Of a stretch of DNA of 64,000 nt, positions 1-8,179 are shown piece by piece (the first letter of the stretch is position 1; every line of letters begins with the position of its first letter). Source of the stretch: Siminovitchia sediminis (GTDB lineage: Bacteria; Bacillota; Bacilli; Bacillales; Bacillaceae_C); contig NZ_JBHUEO010000121.1 in the NCBI RefSeq assembly GCF_042680885.1, positions 62,001-126,000 of the forward strand, read 5' to 3'. The notes beneath the pieces were generated by a model, which was not told the origin of the DNA, did no database searches, and was given only the letters and a program-made list of their open reading frames with translations. The translations under genes and the position numbers were made by a program.

Positions 1-39
1 TTTAATGATGAAGCATCACAAAGCTCCGCTCACCTTAAA

Positions 40-166
40 ATTGGGAGGAGCGAGCAGAACAAGGAAGCGATGGAGAGAGGGAAGGAGCGTACATTAGTAC
101 GTGACTGACCGAGCGAATGAAGCTGACGCAGTTATGCGAAGCTCATCACAATTTTATAAAGGATGG
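40..166. other. Structured spacer upstream of the tRNA cluster
   Basis: No credible gene. The stretch contains short inverted repeats, among them GCGTAC-ATTA-GTACGT near 88-103 and GAGC...GCTC around 112-154. It lies directly before a tRNA cluster and may be the spacer behind an rRNA operon lying outside the window; this is inference. An 85-codon open frame here runs through two tRNA genes and is rejected as a gene. Confidence 0.3.
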
Positions 167-167
167 T

Positions 168-225
168 ATGCTAAGGGCGCCTTATTACGTCCTGCGCAAC
201 GCATGCACTGGTACATCCTGTATGT
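168..225 (+). ncRNA. Possible Bacillaceae-1 RNA
   Basis: Two small hairpin-like elements end in loops GTCCT (around 190-194) and ATCCT (around 214-218); the second is closed by GTAC/GTAT. The published Bacillaceae-1 motif is described by two terminal loops of consensus RUCCU and occurs near rRNA or tRNA operons in Bacillaceae, which is the setting here. The first stem is poorly paired by eye, so the call is tentative. Confidence 0.4.
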
Positions 226-226
226 C

Positions 227-302
227 GGAGGATTAGCTCAGCTGGGAGAGCACCTGCCTTACAAGCAGGGGGTCGGCGGTTCGAACCCGTCATCCTCCAC
301 CA
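227..302 (+). tRNA. tRNA-Val(TAC)
   Basis: Complete cloverleaf. The acceptor stem GGAGGAT pairs with ATCCTCC, the anticodon loop CTTACAA carries TAC, the T-loop is TTCGAAC, and CCA is encoded. First gene of a six-tRNA cluster. Confidence 0.97.
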
Positions 303-320
303 TTTATATAAATATGGTAT

Positions 321-396
<76 letters not shown>

Positions 397-418
397 TTTT
401 TTATTTTGCCAATTTTGA

Positions 419-503
419 GGTGGGGTAGCGAAGTGGCTAAACGCGGCGGACTGTAAATCCGCTCCCTCCGGGTTCGGCGGTTCGAATCCGTCCCCCACCA
501 CCA
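419..503 (+). tRNA. tRNA-Tyr(GTA)
   Basis: Class II tRNA with a long variable arm (CTCCCTCCGGGTTCGG region). Acceptor GGTGGGG pairs with CCCCACC, the anticodon loop CTGTAAA carries GTA, and CCA is encoded. Confidence 0.96.
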
Positions 504-570
504 TTTTTTTACATAAATAGGAATGTTCATGAGAATTACGGGTAATATACTTAATGTGTTTTTAGATTGA

Positions 571-645
571 TGGGCTATAGCCAAGCGGTAAGGCAACGGA
601 CTTTGACTCCGTGATTCGCTGGTTCGAATCCAGCTAGCCCAGCCA
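571..645 (+). tRNA. tRNA-Gln(TTG)
   Basis: Acceptor TGGGCTA pairs with TAGCCCA, the anticodon loop CTTTGAC carries TTG, and CCA is encoded. tRNA-Lys starts two bases later. Confidence 0.96.
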
Positions 646-646
646 A

Positions 647-719
647 GAGCCATTAGCTCAGTTGGTAGAGCATCTGACTTTTAATCAGAGGGTCGCAGGT
701 TCGAATCCTGCATGGCTCA
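647..719 (+). tRNA. tRNA-Lys(TTT)
   Basis: Acceptor GAGCCAT pairs with ATGGCTC and the anticodon loop CTTTTAA carries TTT. The 3' CCA is not encoded (A is followed by a T run), so the CCA end must be added enzymatically. Confidence 0.96.
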
Positions 720-741
720 TTTTTTTATTTTATATATTGAC

Positions 742-814
742 GGGGCCTTAGCTCAGCTGGGAGAGCGCCTGCTTTGCACGCAGGAGGTCAGCGGTTCGAT
801 CCCGCTAGGCTCCA
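742..814 (+). tRNA. tRNA-Ala(TGC)
   Basis: Acceptor GGGGCCT pairs with AGGCTCC and the anticodon loop TTTGCAC carries TGC. CCA is not encoded (the discriminator A is followed by TTCA). Last tRNA of the cluster, just before a strong terminator. Confidence 0.96.
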
Positions 815-822
815 TTCATTGA

Positions 823-850
823 AAACCTTGCTTTTTTGCAAGGTTTTTTT
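823..850 (+). terminator. Rho-independent terminator of the tRNA cluster
   Basis: Stem AACCTTGC / GCAAGGTT with a T-rich loop, followed by a run of T. It begins nine bases after tRNA-Ala. Confidence 0.9.
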
Positions 851-856
851 ATTGGC

Positions 857-1094
857 GCGCGCCCGGCAAGCCGTTAATTGCTGGTTGGTGGAAGTCCAAC
901 CTGAGTAAGTGCCAAGACGCTCAGTAGCTGACAGGCAACTAGTGGAGAAATCCTAAGGTTCAAGCCCTGAGATAAAGTAACTCCCTCAAAAGAGAAGGAA
1001 TGGCCGCAAGGCAGCATCAACGTGACCGAAGAACCAGCATTAAAAGAGAAAGAATGGTCGCCAAGGGAAGTTCAACGAGCACGAACAAGCTGCG
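857..1094 (+). mobile_element. Group II intron 5' remnant (group IIC-like domain I)
   Basis: The fragment starts GCGCGCCCGG, one base from the GUGCGCCCGG/GUGUGCCCGG 5' ends of many bacterial group II introns. It continues with typical domain I stem-loops (GGTTGG-TGGAAGT-CCAACC, GCCGCAAGGC). No reverse transcriptase frame and no 3' domain follow, so it is a truncated relic ending near 1094. It sits immediately behind the tRNA terminator, which is where group IIC introns insert. The group assignment is from memory of intron 5' sequences. Confidence 0.6.
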
Positions 1095-1190
1095 CCTTCT
1101 GCATATATATTCACTTTTATGTCCAGTTGAGTCATAGGCCGCTCTAAAGATAGAATAAATGCAGAGAAGAGAGAAAGAAGGAGCGAGCTT

Positions 1191-2090
1191 ATGAGGAAGA
1201 AACTGTCGATTGTTGGCGTCCCCATGGATCTGGGGCAGTTACGAAGAGGCGTGGATATGGGACCGAGTGCCATGAGGTACGCAGATGCCGTCAAACGGTT
1301 GGAGCGCCTTGGTTATGAGGTAGAAGATTTGGGTGATATTACAATTCAAATTATAAAAGATGATAAAAATATGCAGCCCTCCCTAAGAAACTTTAAATCT
1401 ATTATAAAAGCTGCTTCCCGCTTGGCAGATTGTGTGGATTCCATTATACAAAAAGACAGATTTCCCCTGGTACTTGGGGGTGACCACAGCATTGCCATTG
1501 GAACACTGGCCGGTACAGCCAAGCATTATAAGAAACTCGGTGTCATTTGGTTTGATGCCCATGGTGATTTAAACACTGATGAGACTTCTCCATCAGGAAA
1601 TATTCACGGGATGCCGCTTGCGGCCAGTCTCGGTTTTGGACATCCTGACCTGACTGGGATTGGGGGATTCCAACCGAAGGTAAAGCCTGAACATGTGGTT
1701 ATTATTGGGGCCCGCGACTTGGATCGCGGCGAAAAAGATTTAATTAAGGAGCATTCCATTAAAGTGTATACAATGCATGAGATTGACCGCCTGGGAATGA
1801 CAAAAGTCATGGAGGAAACCATTGCTTACCTGAAAGAGAAGACCGATGGAGTTCACTTATCCCTTGATCTCGACGGCCTGGATCCGGATGATGCACCGGG
1901 AGTCGGGACGCCGGTGATAGGAGGCATCAGTTACCGTGAAAGCCACTTGGCGATGGAAATGCTGGCGGAATCTGAAATTGTCACATCTGCAGAGTTTGTG
2001 GAAGTGAATCCCATTCTTGATGAGAAAAATAAAACAGCAGAAATCGCTGTTGCTTTAATGGGATCTTTGCTTGGTGAGAAATTGCTTTAA
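1191..2090 (+). CDS. rocF: Arginase
   Basis: Hydrolyses L-arginine to ornithine and urea in the cytoplasm, the entry to arginine use as nitrogen and carbon source. At 299 residues it is the usual Bacillus arginase length. Binuclear Mn ligand motifs of the ureohydrolase family are present: GGDHS at 96-100, DAHGD at 122-126 and SLDLDGLDPDDAPG near 224-237. The ATG is preceded by AAGGAGCGAGCTT. It stands alone between a group II intron relic and its own terminator at 2121. No sigma-54 promoter of the TGGCAC-N5-TTGCA type was seen upstream, unlike the roc genes of B. subtilis. Confidence 0.95.
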   Translation: MRKKLSIVGVPMDLGQLRRGVDMGPSAMRYADAVKRLERLGYEVEDLGDITIQIIKDDKNMQPSLRNFKSIIKAASRLADCVDSIIQKDRFPLVLGGDHSIAIGTLAGTAKHYKKLGVIWFDAHGDLNTDETSPSGNIHGMPLAASLGFGHPDLTGIGGFQPKVKPEHVVIIGARDLDRGEKDLIKEHSIKVYTMHEIDRLGMTKVMEETIAYLKEKTDGVHLSLDLDGLDPDDAPGVGTPVIGGISYRESHLAMEMLAESEIVTSAEFVEVNPILDEKNKTAEIAVALMGSLLGEKLL

Positions 2091-2120
2091 ATAAGGATTT
2101 AAATAGTTGAATTAACACTA

Positions 2121-2155
2121 AAAGCAGCGGTTTGCCTATGAACCGCTGCTTTTGT
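2121..2155 (+). terminator. Terminator of rocF
   Basis: Twelve-base stem AAAGCAGCGGTT / AACCGCTGCTTT with an 8-nt loop, followed by TTTGTGGTTT. Confidence 0.85.
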
Positions 2156-2256
2156 GGTTTAGGAGCCGTGCAGCTGACTCCTCGAATTGGGGCGGGCTTC
2201 ATGATTTTCTATTATCCAACACAGTCAGTATATTAAAGGAACCAAACCTATTTTGC

Positions 2257-2421
2257 TTAGTTTTTATTGTCAATAAATTGATATTGATTGAGTAATTGAT
2301 CCAGTTGATCGCTGAGTTTGACAACTCTTTCATCCGCAAAAGATCTTGCAAGCCCCAGTTCAACCATTTCTTTTCTTTGCTTTTCTATTTGTGCCAAAAG
2401 CTTTTCTTGTTCGCTAGTCAT
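2257..2421 (-). CDS. Spo0E-like sporulation regulatory protein
   Basis: A 54-residue protein beginning MTSEQEKLLAQIEKQ and containing KLSDQLDQLLNQYQ, which fits the S-x-x-LD signature of the Spo0E family of aspartyl-phosphate phosphatases. Family members are small helical hairpins that dephosphorylate Spo0A~P and delay sporulation; that role here is inferred. The start was set at 2421 because GAGGGATT lies at the right distance; an upstream in-frame ATG at 2466 has no such site. It is divergent from sigW and stands alone on the minus strand. Confidence 0.75.
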   Translation of the reverse strand: MTSEQEKLLAQIEKQRKEMVELGLARSFADERVVKLSDQLDQLLNQYQFIDNKN

Positions 2422-2523
2422 GATTAATCCCTCGCAAATACTGTTAATTGTTATTTGTTTATCCATTTTTTGAAAAATTAAACCACTTCGATTTTCATCA
2501 ATTTCTTTGATATGATAAAAACG

Positions 2524-2549
2524 TGAAACCTTTTAGATAAATGTACGTA
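2524..2549 (+). promoter_or_regulatory. Sigma-W autoregulatory promoter
   Basis: TGAAAC at 2524-2529 and CGTA at 2546-2549, separated by exactly 16 bases, match the ECF sigma-W consensus. It lies 31 bases before sigW and supports autoregulation as known in B. subtilis. Confidence 0.93.
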
Positions 2550-2580
2550 TATAAGAGAACCGCGCTGGCGGGAGGGTTAA

Positions 2581-3150
2581 ATGAGAATGGATGAGCTGGT
2601 GAAACAAAGAATTAGGCAAGTGTTAAAAGGGGATCAAGAGGCATTTGGGGAAATTGTAGAATTGTATAAAGATAAAATTTTTTCCCTGTGCTACAGAATG
2701 CTCGGCAACCGCCATGAAGCGGAGGATATTGCACAGGAAGCATTTGTCCGAGCTTACGTCAATATTGAAAGCTTCCATCTGAACCGTAAATTTTCCACTT
2801 GGCTGTATAGAATTGCCACCAATCTTTGCATCGACCGGATCAGAAAGAAGAAACCGGATTATTTTCTTGATGCGGAAATTGCAGGGACTGAAGGGTTAAC
2901 CTTGTATTCACAGCTGGCAGCGTCGGAAAAAACTCCTGATGCCGAGGTGGAAACGCTGGAACTTCAGGAAACGGTACAAAAAGAAATATTGGGATTGCCT
3001 GATAAATACAGGTCAGTCATTATTCTTAGATATATGGATGACCTCTCTCTCAATGAGATCGCGGAAGTGCTTGAAATGCCTTTGGGAACGGTAAAAACCA
3101 GAATTCACCGCGGGAGGGAGGCGCTTCGTAAAAGATTGCACAAGTTGTAA
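2581..3150 (+). CDS. sigW: ECF RNA polymerase sigma factor SigW
   Basis: A 189-residue ECF sigma factor with region 2 (AFGEIVELYKDKIFSLCYRM, then the DIAQEAFVRAY helix and FSTWLYRIATNLCIDRIRKK) and region 4 (LPDKYRSVIILRYMDDLSLNEIAEVL, then GTVKTRIHRGRE). It directs the cell-envelope stress and antimicrobial peptide detoxification regulon of Bacillus. GGGAGGG precedes the ATG; a second ATG two codons on is possible. The next gene is its anti-sigma factor, and the shared promoter is of sigma-W type. Confidence 0.95.
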   Translation: MRMDELVKQRIRQVLKGDQEAFGEIVELYKDKIFSLCYRMLGNRHEAEDIAQEAFVRAYVNIESFHLNRKFSTWLYRIATNLCIDRIRKKKPDYFLDAEIAGTEGLTLYSQLAASEKTPDAEVETLELQETVQKEILGLPDKYRSVIILRYMDDLSLNEIAEVLEMPLGTVKTRIHRGREALRKRLHKL

Positions 3151-3167
3151 GAAAGGTGAGAAGGAAA

Positions 3168-3785
3168 TTGAAGACTTGTTCTGAAGAGATCGTTCTTTAT
3201 ATGCATGATTATTTGGACGGGGATCTGGCGCAAGAGCAAGAAAAGGAATTAAAGGGACACTTGCAAAAGTGCGAGGCTTGTCAGGCTTATTTTCAAGAGC
3301 TGAAAAGAACAGAAGTCTTAGTGAAAAGTGTCTCAAGATTAGAAGCTCCTGCTCACTTTACGAACCAGGTGATGGCGCGTCTTCCAAAAGAAAAGAAAAC
3401 GGTTGGTTTTAAGCGCTGGTTCAGACATCATCCTATGCTTGTAGCTGTATCACTATTTTTGCTGTTGATGTCGGGTGCCTTGGTCAGCGGCTGGAAGAGT
3501 GACCAGCAATTTGCTTTTACGAAAAAACCTAACCTTGTTGTCGAAGAGAACACCGTCATTGTCCCGAAAGATGAAGTTGTCGAAGGTGACCTTATGGTTA
3601 AAAACGGGAACTTGAGAATTGAAGGGGAAGTGCACGGAGATGTTACGATCATCAATGGTGAACAATTCATGGCATCTGCAGGGAATGTGACAGGTGAAAT
3701 AGAGGAAATAGATGCAATGTTTGAATGGATTTGGTATAAAATGAAAGAAGGCGGAAAAAAAGTAAGCCAATTATTTAAATCTTGA
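3168..3785 (+). CDS. rsiW: Anti-sigma-W factor RsiW
   Basis: A single-pass membrane anti-sigma factor that sequesters SigW until regulated proteolysis. The N-terminal zinc-binding motif H-x3-C-x2-C appears as HLQKCEAC, followed by one hydrophobic segment (MLVAVSLFLLLMSGALVSGW) and an extracytoplasmic part closely resembling B. subtilis RsiW (KPNLVV, NGEQFMASAGNVTGEIEEI). I chose the TTG at 3168, giving 205 residues: AAAGGTGA lies 9 bases upstream and the product begins like known RsiW. The in-frame GTG at 3156 overlaps that site. Confidence 0.92.
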   Translation: MKTCSEEIVLYMHDYLDGDLAQEQEKELKGHLQKCEACQAYFQELKRTEVLVKSVSRLEAPAHFTNQVMARLPKEKKTVGFKRWFRHHPMLVAVSLFLLLMSGALVSGWKSDQQFAFTKKPNLVVEENTVIVPKDEVVEGDLMVKNGNLRIEGEVHGDVTIINGEQFMASAGNVTGEIEEIDAMFEWIWYKMKEGGKKVSQLFKS

Positions 3786-3789
3786 ACCG

Positions 3790-3812
3790 GACTGCGCTTG
3801 CAGTCTTTTTTT
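3790..3812 (+). terminator. Terminator of sigW-rsiW
   Basis: GACTGC-GCTT-GCAGTC hairpin followed by seven T. Confidence 0.9.
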
Positions 3813-4157
3813 ACAAGCAGAGATCAAAGGTTTTAGAAAGACAGGAGTTCCTGCCAAACCGCAGGACGTGCGCTTGAGCCGGGCCCATCTATTAAGGAAC
3901 AGCCTGTATTGAGATTTGTCCCAAGGAGATAGTATTCATGCACTATTGGTTATTGAGAAGTTTTTCCCAAAAGCTCCTGGAGCTGACCGCAGATGTTTAT
4001 CATATGAAATGAATGTCAGCTGCTTGCTGTAGCTGAACATCTGCCAAAAAAATCATCCTTGATCCTAAGGATTGCACACCCTTAAAAGCGATAATGGGAA
4101 TTTCCTGGCTTCGGCCGTTGACTGTGTATGTTGCACTGCCCTCCATGAGTGTTTTTA
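3813..4157. other. Intergenic stretch without a recognised gene
   Basis: About 345 bases between the rsiW terminator and the cdaA promoter. Local inverted repeats occur, for example GCAGATGTT near 3990 with AACATCTGC near 4036, and CTTGATCCTAAGGAT near 4059. I see no open frame with a ribosome binding site and no recognised RNA family. Confidence 0.4.
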
Positions 4158-4166
4158 TGTTATAAT
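4158..4166 (+). promoter_or_regulatory. Extended -10 promoter for cdaA operon
   Basis: TGTTATAAT is a perfect extended -10 element. No good -35 lies 17 bases upstream. It sits about 70 bases before the cdaA ATG. Confidence 0.6.
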
Positions 4167-4236
4167 ATGCTGGTTATGATGGCAGTTTTGATGTAATACG
4201 ATATGTTAGCGCTAAATTATAGATGGAGGAACGAGT

Positions 4237-5055
4237 ATGCCGTTTGCCGACCTTTCATTCATGGACTACGTGTCCCGCATCGTAGATATTTTTGTGGTTT
4301 GGTACGTGATCTATAAACTGCTCATGATTATTCGCGGCACAAAAGCAGTGCAGTTGTTAAAGGGTATTTTTGTAATTATCATCGCCCGATTTGTGAGCGA
4401 ATACTTAAATTTACAGACGATGAGCTGGATTCTGGAAAACGCTATTACATGGGGATTCCTTGCCATTATTATTATATTTCAGCCTGAACTTAGGCGCGCG
4501 CTCGAACAATTGGGAAGGGGAAGTATTTTTACTCGAGGCGGCGTTCATGAAGAAGAAGAATTAAAGCAGAGAGTGACGGCCATTACAGAGGCTGTCAGCT
4601 ATATGGCCAAGAGAAGAATTGGGGCCTTAATTTCCGTAGAACGTGAAACCGGAATGGGTGATTACATAGAGACTGGCATACCGCTTCAATCCAAATTGAC
4701 TTCACAGCTTCTAATTAATATTTTTATTCCCAATACTCCACTGCATGACGGGGCGGTTGTCATTCAGAAAAGTCAAATTGCCGCTGCCGGCTGCTATCTT
4801 CCGCTTTCCGAAAGCCCGTTTATATCAAAGGAGCTGGGAACAAGACATCGGGCCGCCGTCGGGATCAGTGAAGTGACGGATGCTCTGACTATTGTTGTTT
4901 CGGAAGAAACAGGAAGTGTCTCGGTCACACAGCACGGTGAACTGTTCAGGGACTTGTCGCCTGAAGAATTCCAGGAAGTCCTGGAAAAAGAGTTGGATGC
5001 AAACAAAGCTTCCTCGGTACTTTGGAAAAGAAAGGGGAAGAAGCAAAATGGATAA
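4237..5055 (+). CDS. cdaA: Diadenylate cyclase CdaA (c-di-AMP synthase)
   Basis: Membrane-bound enzyme joining two ATP into cyclic di-AMP, the essential potassium and osmolyte signal of Firmicutes. Of 272 residues, the N-terminal 80 form three hydrophobic segments. The DisA_N catalytic domain follows with DGA at 171-173 and RHR at 203-205, the signature active-site motifs. TGGAGGAACGAGT precedes the ATG. It overlaps cdaR by 8 bases (ATGGATAA), so the two are translationally coupled; glmM follows, giving the conserved cdaA-cdaR-glmM operon in which CdaR and GlmM control the cyclase. Confidence 0.97.
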   Translation: MPFADLSFMDYVSRIVDIFVVWYVIYKLLMIIRGTKAVQLLKGIFVIIIARFVSEYLNLQTMSWILENAITWGFLAIIIIFQPELRRALEQLGRGSIFTRGGVHEEEELKQRVTAITEAVSYMAKRRIGALISVERETGMGDYIETGIPLQSKLTSQLLINIFIPNTPLHDGAVVIQKSQIAAAGCYLPLSESPFISKELGTRHRAAVGISEVTDALTIVVSEETGSVSVTQHGELFRDLSPEEFQEVLEKELDANKASSVLWKRKGKKQNG

Positions 5056-6289
5056 ATTCATGGATAATCCCTGGTTTGTCAGAATTGTATCGATGGCACT
5101 GGCCCTTCTCTTGTTTCTGTCCGTACAGGATATGGGGAACAGCAATCAAGGTTCAACGCCAAACGATATGGAGAATAATGAAGTGGAGACCATGACAAAT
5201 GTCCCGGTGGAAAAATATTATGATACTGAAAATCTGATTGTAACCGGCGTCCCTGATACAATCGAGGTGACCATTGAGGGGCAAAGAAGGTTTGTGGAAG
5301 CCGCAAAGCGCCAGCGGGATTTTACGGTATATGTGGACCTGTCGGATTTAAGCATCGGAAACCATCGTGTTCCTATATTATATAAAGATTTTTCTGAAAA
5401 GTTGAAAGTGAAGGTAGATCCGGCCTATGTGGAAGTTTCTATTCAGGAAAAAGTGACAGAGGAATTTACGGTAGAAGCTGAATTTAACAATAATATTTTG
5501 GCTGAAGGATTTGAAGCGGAGCAACCGGTTGTAGAACCCAATAAGGTCCAAATTACCGGAGGCAAAGAAACGCTTGAAAAAATCTCCTACGTTAAAGCAT
5601 CCATTGATGCCAAGGGGCTGATCACTCAAACAATAAAAAGAGATACAAAAGTGACTGTCCTTGACCGAGATTTGAACAAGCTAGATGTCTTTGTGGAACC
5701 TGAGTACGTATCGGTGACTGTTCCGGTAAATAATCCGAGAAAAACGGTGCCTATCAAATTGAAGCAAGTCGGGTCACCTCCGGATGATCTGGTCATTAAG
5801 CGGATGGAAACCGATATTGAAGAAGTAATGATCTTTGGCTGGACAGATGTTTTGCAGTCTATTGATGAAGTCGAAGTCGAAGTAGATATCAGTGAAGTAA
5901 CGGAAAGCACTGAGTTGGATGTTCCGATAAAAAACCCGGAAGGCATTAACAATATTACTCCGGGAACAGTAAAAGTAAAAATAGTCACAGACAAAGCGAA
6001 GGATACTGATGAGACAAATGTCAGCGGCGTGCCCATTGAGAGCAGGGGGCTGGCGGAAGGGCTGGATGTCGAGTTTTTATCTCCTGCAGACGGGGCGGTA
6101 TCGATCAAGCTTGAGGGCAGGAAAGAGAAGCTGGAGGAATCTCTTGATGCTTTTGAAGTCTACATGAATATGGAGGGACTTCAGGCTGGAGAGCATGAAG
6201 TAGATCTGGCAGTAAAAGGACCTGATGATGTGAAATGGGAAATATCAGTAGACAAGGCCAAAGTCCGGCTAACAGATAAATCAGCTTAA
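5048..6289 (+). CDS. cdaR: CdaA regulatory protein CdaR (YbbR domains)
   Basis: Extracytoplasmic regulator of CdaA. The 413-residue product has an N-terminal membrane anchor (FVRIVSMALALLLFLSVQD) followed by four tandem YbbR-type beta domains, visible as repeats of the form VPVE...VTGVPDTIEVTIEG. The ATG at 5048 follows AAGGGGAAGAAGC and lies inside the end of cdaA; a longer in-frame extension from 4892 is only read-through of the cdaA region. It is secreted across the membrane but stays tethered, and it interacts with CdaA in characterised species. Confidence 0.93.
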   Translation: MDKFMDNPWFVRIVSMALALLLFLSVQDMGNSNQGSTPNDMENNEVETMTNVPVEKYYDTENLIVTGVPDTIEVTIEGQRRFVEAAKRQRDFTVYVDLSDLSIGNHRVPILYKDFSEKLKVKVDPAYVEVSIQEKVTEEFTVEAEFNNNILAEGFEAEQPVVEPNKVQITGGKETLEKISYVKASIDAKGLITQTIKRDTKVTVLDRDLNKLDVFVEPEYVSVTVPVNNPRKTVPIKLKQVGSPPDDLVIKRMETDIEEVMIFGWTDVLQSIDEVEVEVDISEVTESTELDVPIKNPEGINNITPGTVKVKIVTDKAKDTDETNVSGVPIESRGLAEGLDVEFLSPADGAVSIKLEGRKEKLEESLDAFEVYMNMEGLQAGEHEVDLAVKGPDDVKWEISVDKAKVRLTDKSA

Positions 6290-6349
6290 ATAGCATATGG
6301 AATGTTGCCGTAATGACTATTTACATTGGTGAAGGAGCGATACATTCAA

Positions 6350-7699
6350 ATGGGTAAATATTTTGGAACAGATGGAGTAAGGGGAGTAGCCAACGCGGAG
6401 CTGACTCCGGAGCTGGCGTTCAAATTAGGCCGTTTTGGGGGCTATGTATTGACGGAAAACGCAGAGCAGCCCAAAGTGATCATCGGCCGGGACACTCGGA
6501 TTTCCGGACATATGCTTGAAGGAGCGCTAGTGGCAGGCCTCCTTTCCATCGGTGCAGAGGTCATGCGCCTTGGTGTGATTTCCACTCCAGGCGTGGCCTA
6601 TTTGACGAAGGCTCTTGGTGCGCATGCAGGGATTATGATCTCGGCATCGCACAATCCGGTTCCTGACAATGGAATTAAATTCTTTGGCCCGGACGGCTTT
6701 AAGCTGTCAGACGAAGAAGAAGAAAAGATTGAAGAGCTGCTTGATATGGACGAAGATCAGCTTCCCCGTCCAACTGGTGCTGACCTTGGCAGGGTTGATG
6801 ATTATTTTGAAGGCGGGCAGAAATATATACAATTCCTTAAACAGACAGTGGATGATGATTTTACTGACATCCATGTGGCACTGGACTGTGCAAACGGCGC
6901 AACGTCTGCTTTGGCTACCCATTTGTTCGCTGATCTTGACGCCGACACGTCTACAATGGGTTCTTCTCCAAACGGCCTGAACATCAATGACGGTGTGGGT
7001 TCCACCCATCCGGAAGCTCTCGCTGCTTTTGTAAAAGAGAAGAAAGCTGATATCGGCTTGGCATTCGACGGAGACGGAGACAGGCTCATTGCGGTGGATG
7101 AAAATGGCGAGATTGTAGATGGAGACCAAATTATGTACATATGTGCAAAATATATGAAAGAGGAAGGCATGCTAAAGAAAGATACTGTTGTTTCTACTGT
7201 CATGAGTAATCTCGGTTTTCATAAGGCAATGGAAGCCGCTGGCATGAACAGTGTGCAGACAGCAGTGGGCGATCGCTATGTTGTAGAAGAAATGAAGAAA
7301 AATGGCTATAACTTGGGCGGAGAACAGTCGGGACATATTGTATTCCTAGACTATAATACAACAGGAGACGGGCTGCTGACGGGTCTTCAGCTGGTCAACA
7401 TTATGAGAATGACGGATAAACCCCTCTCTGAGCTGGCGAAAGACATAGTCAAATATCCGCAAAAGCTTGTCAATATCAAGGTGAGTGACAAACACCATGT
7501 AACTGAAAATGAAAAAGTGAAAGCTGTCATTGATGAAGTGGAAAGCGAAATGAACGGAAACGGCCGTGTCCTCGTACGTCCTTCCGGTACAGAACCGCTC
7601 GTACGGGTGATGGTCGAAGCGCAGACGGAAGAAGCCTGCCACCGGTTCGTGCAGCGGATTGCTGATGTGGTTGAGGCGGAAATGGGCTTGAAAGAATAG
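6350..7699 (+). CDS. glmM: Phosphoglucosamine mutase GlmM
   Basis: Interconverts glucosamine-6-phosphate and glucosamine-1-phosphate for peptidoglycan precursor synthesis. At 449 residues it is the standard length. The active phosphoserine loop SASHNP is at 98-103 (Ser100), the metal loop DGDGDR near 240, and the sugar/phosphate loops GGEQSGH and RPSGTEP follow. The start was set at 6350 because GAAGGAGCG lies 10 bases upstream and MGKYFGTDGVRG is the family N terminus. GlmM also binds and inhibits CdaA in Bacillus. Unlike B. subtilis, glmS does not follow. Confidence 0.96.
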   Translation: MGKYFGTDGVRGVANAELTPELAFKLGRFGGYVLTENAEQPKVIIGRDTRISGHMLEGALVAGLLSIGAEVMRLGVISTPGVAYLTKALGAHAGIMISASHNPVPDNGIKFFGPDGFKLSDEEEEKIEELLDMDEDQLPRPTGADLGRVDDYFEGGQKYIQFLKQTVDDDFTDIHVALDCANGATSALATHLFADLDADTSTMGSSPNGLNINDGVGSTHPEALAAFVKEKKADIGLAFDGDGDRLIAVDENGEIVDGDQIMYICAKYMKEEGMLKKDTVVSTVMSNLGFHKAMEAAGMNSVQTAVGDRYVVEEMKKNGYNLGGEQSGHIVFLDYNTTGDGLLTGLQLVNIMRMTDKPLSELAKDIVKYPQKLVNIKVSDKHHVTENEKVKAVIDEVESEMNGNGRVLVRPSGTEPLVRVMVEAQTEEACHRFVQRIADVVEAEMGLKE

Positions 7700-7707
7700 G
7701 ATTAAAA

Positions 7708-7737
7708 GATGCATGGGATTTCCATGCATCTATTTTT
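7708..7737 (+). terminator. Terminator of cdaA-cdaR-glmM
   Basis: GATGCATGG / CCATGCATC hairpin followed by TATTTTT. Confidence 0.88.
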
Positions 7738-7858
7738 CAAACAGTACCTTGCATTATACAATACTATATGATAATCTATAATTGCATAAGGATATTTTTT
7801 TAGTATCAGTACTGTATATTGATTAGTAGTAAATGTTGAACAAAAGGGGTGATTAAGG

Positions 7859-8179
7859 TTGAATGTGCAATTTAAGAAAGGTGTATTGGAACTTTGTGTT
7901 CTCGCTTTATTGGATCAACAAGACCGCTATGGCTATGAGCTTGTTCAAAAGATTTCCAAGCAGATTGCCATTTCTGAAGGATCCGTTTATCCGCTATTGA
8001 GGCGGTTGACGAAAGAGGGGTTTTTCAGTACTTATTTAAAAGAGTCCACGGAAGGTCCCTCCCGTAAGTATTATAAGCTGACGGATCAGGGGAGAGACCA
8101 TCTATACCATTTGATCGAGGAGTGGAAGGAGTTCACGAATGGGGTCAATCAATTATTGAAAGAGGGTGTGGAGTCATGA
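7859..8179 (+). CDS. PadR-family transcriptional regulator
   Basis: A 106-residue winged-helix protein of the short PadR subfamily: FKKGVLELCVLALLDQQDRYGYELVQKIS opens the fold and ISEGSVYPLLRRLTKEGF is the recognition region, ending in a helix for dimer formation. The TTG start is preceded by AAAAGGGGTGA. The stop overlaps the next start (ATGA). Such regulators usually repress their own operon; a small palindrome CAGTACTG lies at 7807-7814 in the leader and could be part of the operator. The effector is unknown. Confidence 0.88.
   Translation: MNVQFKKGVLELCVLALLDQQDRYGYELVQKISKQIAISEGSVYPLLRRLTKEGFFSTYLKESTEGPSRKYYKLTDQGRDHLYHLIEEWKEFTNGVNQLLKEGVES

Noticed and set aside
4892..5047. N-terminal extension of CdaR
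   Set aside because: Entirely inside cdaA in another frame; the ATG at 5048 has a good ribosome site and the expected membrane anchor.
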